Source: an uncultured Bacteroidota bacterium
GTDB taxonomy: Bacteria; Bacteroidota; Bacteroidia; Chitinophagales; Chitinophagaceae
Direction: 5' to 3'
NCBI GenBank assembly: GCA_903906615.1
Contig: CAIVKT010000486.1
Span: 1-5,372, forward strand
DNA: 5,372 nt
Positions 1 through 3,951 of this stretch are shown here, piece by piece. Position 1 is the stretch's first letter. Each line of letters opens with the position of its first letter. The notes under the pieces are model-generated. The model was not told the origin of the DNA. It made no database searches and was given only the letters and a program-made list of their open reading frames with translations. The position numbers and the translations under genes were made by a program.

Positions 1-288
1 ACAACAGGCGGGTATATCAATCCGCGCGTTGTTGACCTTGTATAGATACAAATACGCTGGGTCATTGTAATTGAACGAAGTGGCAACCATACCTGCTTTC
101 ATAAAGTGAGTGAACACCGCTAAGTTAACAGCTGGCTCCCTGAATGCGAAGGTTACGCAGTTTTTACCTTTGGTATCTTTACCGTAGTCTGCGCCGATGG
201 CAATCACGTAGTCGCTATAGACTTTATCGCCTACACACTTTTCAATATCGTGAATGAGCGAGTTCTTCTTTGTGTTGGTCTGTGGCAT
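1..288 (-). CDS. Hypothetical protein, C-terminus cut off by window edge
   Basis: An open frame of 96 codons starts at the ATG at 288 and runs off the left edge without a stop, so only the N-terminus is visible. The protein begins MPQTNTKKNSLIHDIEKCVG and has no signal peptide or membrane segment, so it is probably cytoplasmic. It mixes charged and aromatic residues (VYSDYVIAIGADYG, FAFREPAVNL, FNYNDPAYLYLYK) like a folded globular domain, and three Cys are visible (18, 95, 96) apart from one near residue 44. I do not recognise the family. No Shine-Dalgarno is visible, as is usual in Bacteroidota. The gene lies about 24 bp beyond a strong terminator on the same strand, so it probably needs its own promoter or read-through. 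Frame and codon use look coding; the function is unknown. Confidence 0.6.
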   Translation of the reverse strand, partial: MPQTNTKKNSLIHDIEKCVGDKVYSDYVIAIGADYGKDTKGKNCVTFAFREPAVNLAVFTHFMKAGMVATSFNYNDPAYLYLYKVNNARIDIPACC

Positions 289-311
289 GAGGTGGGTATA
301 TTTAGATGCCT

Positions 312-356
312 TAAAAATGGCATAGCGTTTGCATGGATACCGCAAACGCTATGCCA
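312..356 (-). terminator. Strong intrinsic terminator after the lipoprotein/DUF1036 pair
   Basis: A perfect 15-bp inverted repeat (318-332 with 342-356; arms read TGGCATAGCGTTTGC and its complement) encloses a 9-nt loop. Read on the minus strand, the stem is followed at once by a run of five T (313-317). This is a textbook Rho-independent terminator placed 9 bp past the stop codon of the gene at 365-763. On the plus strand the stem is not followed by a T run, so it acts in one direction. Confidence 0.88.
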
Positions 357-364
357 AATTAAAA

Positions 365-763
365 TCATGGATTGAACCTAAATAGGTTGCTGCCGTCACT
401 AATTTGTATTTTATCGAACTGCTTTTTATTACCGCAGTTAGCGACACGGGCGCAAGCTATCCTAAATGGCTTTAGTTCGTTTACGCACAAAAACTCACCG
501 CTTCCCCAGCTTTTATTTGTAACCAACCCTTGATGCTCTCCGTGGATATAAACACCTCCATTATATCCTCCGAGGTCAATTGAAAAATTTCCGTAAGCCG
601 GTATTTTATACCACCCATAGCTTACCCAGCATTTTTCGGCAGGCTCATAAATTGCGTATGCTGAAAATATATCGTGGGCTGTGTTGTTTTCAAGTCGCAG
701 ACTGTTCTGCGCTTTACTCAAGAAGGAAGTAAGTAGTAGAAATACTAAAAGTATCTGTTTCAT
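365..763 (-). CDS. Small secreted protein, DUF1036-like
   Basis: The 132-residue protein has a clear signal peptide (residues 1-18, KQILLVFLLLTSFLSKA, likely cut before Gln19), so the mature protein of about 114 residues is exported. The mature part resembles DUF1036 (PF06282) proteins: LRLENNT near its start, then CWVSYGWYKIPAYG (45-58), VYIHGEHQG (71-79), FLCV (91-94) and PFRIA (99-103). In that family a W.S.GWW.I.PG core, a Y..a strand and an FCV..F.I tail are typical. Cys 45, 93, 104 and 110 could form two disulfides in the periplasm. Nothing catalytic is visible and the family's function is unknown. The ATG at 763 is chosen because it gives the complete signal peptide. The gene lies 17 bp after the lipoprotein gene on the same strand and just before a strong terminator, so the two probably form one transcript. 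The domain assignment is from memory of the motifs. Confidence 0.75.
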   Translation of the reverse strand: MKQILLVFLLLTSFLSKAQNSLRLENNTAHDIFSAYAIYEPAEKCWVSYGWYKIPAYGNFSIDLGGYNGGVYIHGEHQGLVTNKSWGSGEFLCVNELKPFRIACARVANCGNKKQFDKIQISDGSNLFRFNP

Positions 764-780
764 AATAAATACGCTTTATG

Positions 781-1353
781 CTATTGGATAGCGGTTGACA
801 ATGTTGTTTCTACCATTTCATTACCAAGTGCTTCTTTTACTTGATTGTAGTCGTGCCAGTTTGTGTGTGGGTGGGCTTGACGTTGCGCTCCGCCAATTAC
901 TACCAATTTGAAGGTGAGGGATGGAAATGATGAAGTGATTGTAGTGGCATCAGAGAATGTCAGGAATAATGTTGCGCCACCAACATAGTGCGTGTAGTTA
1001 ATCGAAAATGATTGTGTTGAACTGGTATAGATAGTAATAGGCATAGCCTCCCAAACACCTGTACCCGCTTGCACGAAAGCGCATACTGCTCCGTTATCTA
1101 CGACATCCTGCGTAATAGCAGCATCGGTAAGTTCTTCGTAGTATTCAAGTGATGAACTATTGTAAGTCCAATCCGAGGCGTTGACGGTTACGGCTCCAGC
1201 AACTACATTGGCATTCCCGTTAGTGCCGTTTGTTCCATTAGTGCCTGCCGCGCCTGTAGCACCGGTGTCACCCTTATCTCCTTTTACACAACTTCCTAAA
1301 GTTGCAATTAGCATGAAACATGCTGCCGTCATTTTGATTGTTGTCTTTTTCAT
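781..1353 (-). CDS. Collagen-like repeat lipoprotein
   Basis: This 190-residue protein starts with a type II signal peptide (MKKTTIKMTAACFMLIATLGSC) whose lipobox LGSC places the lipidated Cys at position 22. Eight Gly-X-Y triplets follow (25-48: GDK GDT GAT GAA GTN GTN GTN GNA), making a short collagen-like stalk. The rest (about 49-190) is a Ser/Thr- and beta-rich domain with ITQDVVDNGAVCAFVQ, GVWEAMPITIYT and TFKLVVIGG. That arrangement is familiar from Bacteroidota surface lipoproteins of unknown role. It is expected to be anchored in the outer membrane, with the stalk holding up the C-terminal domain, possibly as a trimer. No catalytic motif is seen. The ATG at 1353 gives a complete lipoprotein signal. 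It is the first gene of a probable two-gene unit with 365-763. The long nested palindrome 1415-1532 lies in its upstream region and could affect its expression. Confidence 0.85.
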   Translation of the reverse strand: MKKTTIKMTAACFMLIATLGSCVKGDKGDTGATGAAGTNGTNGTNGNANVVAGAVTVNASDWTYNSSSLEYYEELTDAAITQDVVDNGAVCAFVQAGTGVWEAMPITIYTSSTQSFSINYTHYVGGATLFLTFSDATTITSSFPSLTFKLVVIGGAQRQAHPHTNWHDYNQVKEALGNEMVETTLSTAIQ

Positions 1354-1395
1354 TGTTTGTGTTGTTTGGTTTAGATTATTGTGAGCAAAAAAATA

Positions 1396-1465
1396 GCGTA
1401 ACTGAGAATCTTCTTACCGTCCAAGGCTGTCCAAAGCCCTCCTAAGCAAAAAGTTACAGTTACGC
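1396..1465 (-). repeat. Competing 9-bp stem followed by a T run
   Basis: GCGTAACTG (1396-1404) is the exact complement of CAGTTACGC (1457-1465). The second arm overlaps the apical stem (1461-1467) of the large palindrome, and the pairing crosses its other arms, so the two folds cannot form together without a pseudoknot. On the minus strand the stem is followed by TA and seven T (1387-1393), as in an intrinsic terminator, but its loop is very long (52 nt). Whether it works as an attenuator for the lipoprotein gene is a guess. Confidence 0.4.
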
Positions 1466-1532
1466 CATGCTGGCGTATTAGTAATCCATTTGTGCTTAGG
1501 CCGTTTGTAAACTTTGGACATTTAGGACGGTA
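1415..1532. repeat. 118-bp nested inverted repeat able to form one long hairpin
   Basis: Four pairs of perfect arms are stacked inside each other: TACCGTCC (1415-1422) with GGACGGTA (1525-1532); TGTCCAAAG (1428-1436) with CTTTGGACA (1512-1520); CCTAAGCA (1441-1448) with TGCTTAGG (1493-1500); and TACGCCA (1461-1467) with TGGCGTA (1471-1477), closing on a 3-nt TGC loop. A further TTAC (1454-1457) pairs with GTAA (1481-1484). That gives 36 Watson-Crick pairs, with small internal loops between the arms. It could be a structured RNA or leader for the minus-strand lipoprotein gene, a miniature inverted-repeat element, a palindromic repeat element or a recombination site. I cannot tell which from one copy. 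Confidence 0.85.
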
Positions 1533-1734
1533 GCAATATGGGTGTTAATACGAACACTCTATATGTAAATCAAAACCTTATATTTAATCCATGTGGTTGT
1601 TTTTCTGTGAAGTATTTTACGGCAATATCTGTGCCATTTTATTGGCGGTAAATCTAAAAACATTCTTTGAATTATTACTACAGTAAAAACACGGTATTTT
1701 ATCCTTTGCAGCAAAATTATGTGTGTCAACTATT

Positions 1735-1760
1735 TTGGAAATTATTTTACCAATTTCCAA
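1735..1760. repeat. AT-rich 9-bp inverted repeat upstream of the transposase
   Basis: TTGGAAATT (1735-1743) pairs perfectly with AATTTCCAA (1752-1760) across an 8-nt loop; similar AT-rich sequence flanks both arms. It lies about 100 bp upstream of the transposase start. It could be an operator, a hairpin that blocks read-in transcription, or chance in AT-rich DNA. It is not followed by a strong T run on either strand. Confidence 0.5.
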
Positions 1761-1841
1761 TAAAATACACAATTTGGCACGCAATTTGAATTACATACCG
1801 TACATACTGAAGAAACGGAGAGGACTGGAATTAAGAATAGA

Positions 1842-2741
1842 TTGAATACTACATACGTGAATAAGTTAAGTTTTGAAGACAGGGCAAAGATTTTAAGATT
1901 ATTAGTTGAAGGTAATAGCATGATGTCCACTTCCCGCATAATGGACATATCCTTCAACACTATTAAGAAGGTACTCGTAGAGGTTGGTCAAGCCTGCCTG
2001 AAATTCCACAATGAGAAAGTGGTCAACGTAAACTCCAAGCTCGTTCAATGTGACGAAATATGGAGCTTCATTTTTTGCAAGGACAAGAATGTAGATTACT
2101 GCACCAAGAAAACAGAGCAGCATGTCGGTGATGCGTGGACATGGGTTGGCATTGATGCTGATACCAAATTGGTGATTTCGTGGCTTGTTGGCGACCGTGA
2201 GGCCGAATGCGCCGATAAATTCATGCGGGACGTTGCTTCACGTGTAAAGAACCGGGTGCAGCTTACTACAGACGGACACAAGCCTTACCTGAAAGCAGTT
2301 GAAGATGCTTTTGATGATGAGATAGATTATGCGCGCCTGATAAAGACATACGGTACAGCGACCGAAGGTGAAGGTAGCGAACGCAAGTATAGCCCGGCAA
2401 CATGCACAGGGATAAAGAAGGTATGGGTATCAGGCGACCCTGTTGAAACTGATATATCCACCAGCTACGTGGAAAGGCAGAACCTTACTATGCGTATGAA
2501 CATGCGCAGGTTCACCCGCCTCACCAATGCTTTCTCCAAGAAGATAGAAAACCACCGCCATGCTATAGCTATCCACTACGTGTACTACAACTTCGTGAGG
2601 ATACACAAAACGCTTCGTGTTACACCCGCTATGGAAGCAAAGCTTGCAACAAAGCCCATGACCTTAGAAGACGTGGTTCGTATGGCCTACGCTGGCGAAA
2701 TAGAAGCGGAAAATAAAAGGCTGGCGAGGAGGTATAGGTAG
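1842..2741 (+). mobile_element. Probable IS1-like insertion sequence, ends not defined
   Basis: The interval marks only the open transposase frame, because the true ends were not found. No convincing pair of terminal inverted repeats or flanking target duplication could be recognised by eye in 1533-1841 and 2742-2800. On the right, the 44-codon frame ending at 2763 suggests that any right end lies within about 20 bp of the transposase stop, unless that small gene is itself part of the element. Confidence 0.4.
1857..2741 (+). CDS. IS1-family-like DDE transposase
   Basis: The full-length, uninterrupted transposase has 294 residues from GTG 1857, or 299 from TTG 1842. The GTG is preferred because it gives the N-terminus MNKLSFEDRAKIL, which resembles the usual start of this family; the frame is open upstream to 1764, so the choice is not certain. 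Residues 4-45 form a helix-turn-helix (RAKILRLLVEGNSMMSTSRIMDISFNTIKKVL) for end binding. The RNase H-like catalytic core follows: D66 in QCDEIWSF, D139 in QLTTDGHKPYL, and E206 in SYVERQNLTMRMNMRRFTRL, then NHRHAIAIHYVYYNFVRIHKTL. These are the DDE residues and motifs of the single-frame IS1-like (ISMhu11-type) transposases. It is unlike classical IS1, which uses a frameshift between InsA and InsB. No close Shine-Dalgarno is seen; GGAGAGGA lies at 1817-1824, too far from either start. All catalytic residues are present, so it may be active. Confidence 0.88.
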   Translation: MNKLSFEDRAKILRLLVEGNSMMSTSRIMDISFNTIKKVLVEVGQACLKFHNEKVVNVNSKLVQCDEIWSFIFCKDKNVDYCTKKTEQHVGDAWTWVGIDADTKLVISWLVGDREAECADKFMRDVASRVKNRVQLTTDGHKPYLKAVEDAFDDEIDYARLIKTYGTATEGEGSERKYSPATCTGIKKVWVSGDPVETDISTSYVERQNLTMRMNMRRFTRLTNAFSKKIENHRHAIAIHYVYYNFVRIHKTLRVTPAMEAKLATKPMTLEDVVRMAYAGEIEAENKRLARRYR

Positions 2742-2756
2742 TATTATGATTTTTCA

Positions 2757-2780
2757 GGTATGCTATATACCCTTTTCTTT
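2757..2780 (+). terminator. Weak possible terminator after the transposase
   Basis: GGTAT (2757-2761) pairs with ATACC (2767-2771) around a 5-nt loop and is followed by CTTTTCTTT on the plus strand. It lies 16 bp past the transposase stop. The 5-bp AT-containing stem is weak, and it overlaps the end of the small minus-strand gene, so this is a low-confidence call. Confidence 0.3.
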
Positions 2781-2897
2781 ATTAAAGAAATAATGCAATA
2801 AAGCTGAAAACATAACCCCCACTCCAAATCCACCAACAAGGCCACCTATCAAATAAACTTTATTAGATGGTTGAACTGCATTCTCGTTATTGCACAT
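2763..2897 (-). CDS. 44-residue single-pass membrane protein
   Basis: ATG at 2897 to TAG at 2763-2765 encodes MCNNENAVQPSNKVYLIGGL followed by VGGFGVGVMFSALLHYFFNKEKGI. A polar N-terminus of about 13 residues leads into one long hydrophobic helix (about 15-38) and a basic tail (NKEKGI). The helix carries a glycine-rich face (GGLVGGFGVGV) of the kind that packs helices together. It starts 19 bp after the stop of the nuclease C-terminal half, on the same strand, so it is probably the last gene of that unit. Its stop lies 21 bp from the convergent transposase stop. Support comes from composition and position only; I recognise no family. It could be a membrane partner, regulator or immunity-like protein for the nuclease, but that is inference. 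A chance frame remains possible. Confidence 0.5.
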   Translation of the reverse strand: MCNNENAVQPSNKVYLIGGLVGGFGVGVMFSALLHYFFNKEKGI

Positions 2898-2916
2898 AAA
2901 CCGATAATTTTAATGG

Positions 2917-3213
2917 TTAACTCCAATATGAAACTTTTTCAAAGTTACCATTTTTAAGTATATAACAAATTATTTCTTTTTCCTTAGCCAACTTCAATGC
3001 GCGTTCAGAGTATCCAGATGTAGAGGCGAAGTATTGCTCGACAAATCTATATTCCTTATCGCCGCTTTCTTTGTACGCCTCCAGTTGGTTCGATGTTTTC
3101 TCCATTTGAGCGAATGTAACAACACCCACTTGATTCTTGCATTCAGCCCATCCGTTTAAGCTTTTGTACTTTCCTGCAAGATAAAGAGATACCGCACCGG
3201 TAGCGAAAAACAT
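2917..3213 (-). CDS. Mrr-like nuclease, C-terminal half (membrane helix plus ExK motif)
   Basis: From ATG 3213 this frame gives 98 residues; a TTG at 3216 would add one. It begins with a membrane helix (MFFATGAVSLYLAG) and then a basic KYK, which suggests a return to the cytoplasm. Next comes GWAECKNQVG, the strand carrying the E-x-K active-site motif of PD-(D/E)XK nucleases, then a helix (FAQMEKTSNQLEAYK) and FASTSGYSERALKLAKEKEIICYIL, which matches the usual end of Mrr_cat-like domains (fvSts.ys..al.lA.e..I..y). It lacks the catalytic Asp, which is in the frame just upstream. The two frames are in the same phase and only a TAG codon at 3226-3228 and four more codons separate them from this ATG. 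The short distance would allow ribosomes to restart here; no independent ribosome site is seen. Confidence 0.65.
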   Translation of the reverse strand: MFFATGAVSLYLAGKYKSLNGWAECKNQVGVVTFAQMEKTSNQLEAYKESGDKEYRFVEQYFASTSGYSERALKLAKEKEIICYILKNGNFEKVSYWS

Positions 3214-3225
3214 CAACGAAAAAGC

Positions 3226-3522
3226 CTAGCTTGAATATAGGTATAAGGCATTGCTAAGAAAAAACCATCCAACTGCAAAACATACTACACCCAATGCAAA
3301 ATAAGTTTGCGCAATAATAAGCAAGCGGTTACGTCTTTTATCTACGTTATCCCCAATAACATCTACATTAATACCTCCATTATTCAGGCTTGATTTCACT
3401 TGCACTCTTGCACGCGCGTTAATGTAGCCCAATTCAGATTTCATGTAATCACGAAATAGATTTTCAAGGACGATGCCTTTTATGTGAGCCGTTTCTGTTA
3501 TGGAAGAATTTGTATCCTGCAT
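3226..3522 (-). CDS. Mrr-like nuclease, N-terminal half (catalytic Asp plus membrane helix)
   Basis: From ATG 3522 the frame has 98 residues and ends at TAG 3226-3228. A TTG start at 3561 is possible but lies inside and upstream of the likely promoter, so the ATG is preferred. The sequence fits the start of a PD-(D/E)XK domain: helix HIKGIVLENLFRDYMKSELG with E20, strand ARARVQVKSS, then GGINVDVIGD with D54 as the probable catalytic acid. A basic stretch (KRRNR, 62-66) follows and then a membrane helix (LLIIAQTYFALGVVCFAVGWFFLSNAL), so the nuclease part should be cytoplasmic. The family normally continues to an ExK strand, which here lies past the TAG in the same phase. Alone, this half cannot make a complete active site. 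It is first in a probable unit with the C-terminal half and the 44-residue membrane protein. Confidence 0.65.
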   Translation of the reverse strand: MQDTNSSITETAHIKGIVLENLFRDYMKSELGYINARARVQVKSSLNNGGINVDVIGDNVDKRRNRLLIIAQTYFALGVVCFAVGWFFLSNALYLYSS

Positions 3523-3539
3523 TTGTGAAAAGTGTATCG

Positions 3540-3569
3540 TAAAGATACAAACCACATCCAATATACAAA
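3540..3569 (-). promoter_or_regulatory. Possible Bacteroidota promoter for the nuclease unit
   Basis: On the minus strand TTTG (3566-3569) is followed after 18 bp by TATCTTTA (3540-3547), close to the Bacteroidota pattern TTTG / TAnnTTTG (7 of 8 in the second box). Transcription would begin around 3530-3535, leaving a leader of about 10 nt before the ATG at 3522. This supports that ATG over the TTG at 3561. Confidence 0.4.
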
Positions 3570-3576
3570 TAGCAGG

Positions 3577-3584
3577 TATATTTG
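3577..3584 (+). promoter_or_regulatory. Possible -7 box for the plus-strand exported protein
   Basis: TATATTTG matches the Bacteroidota -7 consensus TAnnTTTG exactly. It lies about 60-90 bp upstream of the coding part of the gene at 3671-3949. No clear TTTG is found about 19 bp before it, so only half of the promoter pattern is present. It would be divergent from the nuclease promoter. Confidence 0.35.
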
Positions 3585-3670
3585 TACATTCATTACCTTA
3601 ATTTGGCTGTTAAAAACTTTAACTTTCAAACTGACGGACTACCAAAACGATCGTTCTATCTGTAGTAGTT

Positions 3671-3949
3671 ATGCTCAGCTCAAGGCTTGGCTTTGCGCAG
3701 GAAGTTACACGTTATGGAGGCACAGATAGCGTATTCATCCGGCAATATTCTTTTTGGGCTGTACCGGCAACAATCCAACTTGTGTATCCGGGCTTACCTG
3801 CTGCCCTACCACAGAACATGTACACGCAACACCTGCCGTTTTTTTGCCGGCAGGAGCTGAAGATGCAGCAAGCCCATGTGCCGATCACCTTCCGGCTGGG
3901 TAGTATGGAGAACTGCAACCAACTGGAGCAAAAACCCGGCTACAGATAG
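3671..3949 (+). CDS. Small exported conserved hypothetical protein
   Basis: The frame from ATG 3671 to TAG 3947-3949 gives 92 residues. Its C-terminal part (LPFFCRQELKMQQAHVPITF, then RLGSMENCNQLEQKPGYR) resembles a conserved tail I associate with small uncharacterised Bacteroidota proteins of the form LGFFC..E.......P..FRLGS...CN.LE.K. That recognition is from memory; no function is known. The start is odd: codons just before the ATG, in phase from 3635, read RTTKTIVLSVVV, so that TKTIVLSVVVMLSSRLGFAQ would form a full signal peptide cut after Gln or Ala near the ATG+9 codons. No ATG, GTG or TTG exists in phase upstream before the TGA at 3632-3634. Thus the true start is lost, non-canonical (ATC at 3650 is one possibility) or hidden by a base error. 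The gene converges on the glycosyltransferase-like gene with a 2-bp gap. An overlapping longer plus-strand frame (3532-3729) is not supported. Confidence 0.6.
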   Translation: MLSSRLGFAQEVTRYGGTDSVFIRQYSFWAVPATIQLVYPGLPAALPQNMYTQHLPFFCRQELKMQQAHVPITFRLGSMENCNQLEQKPGYR

Positions 3950-3951
3950 TG

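Larger units (their letters stand above)
1354..1856. other. Intergenic region rich in inverted repeats
   Basis: These roughly 500 bases separate the minus-strand lipoprotein gene from the plus-strand transposase, so promoters for both should lie here. I see no convincing gene in it; short frames on the minus strand around 1742-2123 are shadows overlapping the transposase. It is AT-rich from about 1550 to 1800. It contains a large nested inverted repeat, a competing 9-bp stem, an AT-rich hairpin (1735-1760) and the direct repeat CAATTTG at 1770-1776 and 1782-1788. No exact TAnnTTTG box could be placed for either flanking gene; TATTTTTTTG on the minus strand (1386-1395) and TATCCTTTG near 1700 on the plus strand are near misses. 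Confidence 0.6.
2917..3522 (-). pseudogene. Membrane-anchored PD-(D/E)XK nuclease interrupted by one in-frame TAG
   Basis: Read as one frame, 3522 to 2917 has 201 codons before TAA with a single internal stop, TAG, as codon 99. There is no frameshift: the sequence runs ...LYLYSS, stop, AFSLMFFATG.... The joined product has E20, D54 and E127/K129 in the order expected for a PD-(D/E)XK nuclease, with a hairpin of two membrane helices (about 67-92 and 100-116) between D54 and the ExK motif. A single base change would restore the gene, so this may be a recent pseudogene or a base error. Codon use and motifs remain intact on both sides, which argues against long decay. It may also be a true two-polypeptide nuclease. 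TAG is used as a normal stop by most other genes here, so general recoding is unlikely. Confidence 0.55.

Noticed and set aside
1181..1384. 67-codon plus-strand open frame
   Set aside because: Its Pro/Val-rich repeat is just the antisense of the Gly-X-Y repeat codons of the collagen-like lipoprotein.
1415..1532. Nested palindrome as an integron attC site
   Set aside because: The outer arms are TACCGTCC/GGACGGTA and lack the RYYYAAC / GTTRRRY core boxes that integrases need, and no cassette array or integrase is visible.
1742..2123. Minus-strand frames opposite the start of the transposase
   Set aside because: They overlap the transposase coding region, have no recognisable motif and look like antisense shadows.
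1804..2770. Possible terminal repeats of the insertion sequence: CATACTGAAGAAAC on the left and CATACCTGAAAAATC (complement) on the right
   Set aside because: The match needs a gap and mismatches and is AT-rich; it is not better than expected by chance and no target duplication flanks it.
2774..2792. TTTCTTTA/TAAAGAAA palindrome as a terminator for the nuclease unit
   Set aside because: The arms are AT-only apart from one pair, almost no loop is left, and it lies inside the coding part of the 44-residue frame.
3226..3228. TAG as a reassigned sense codon (alternative genetic code)
   Set aside because: TAG ends most other genes here, including the transposase, lipoprotein and glycosyltransferase-like genes, so it is a normal stop in this organism.
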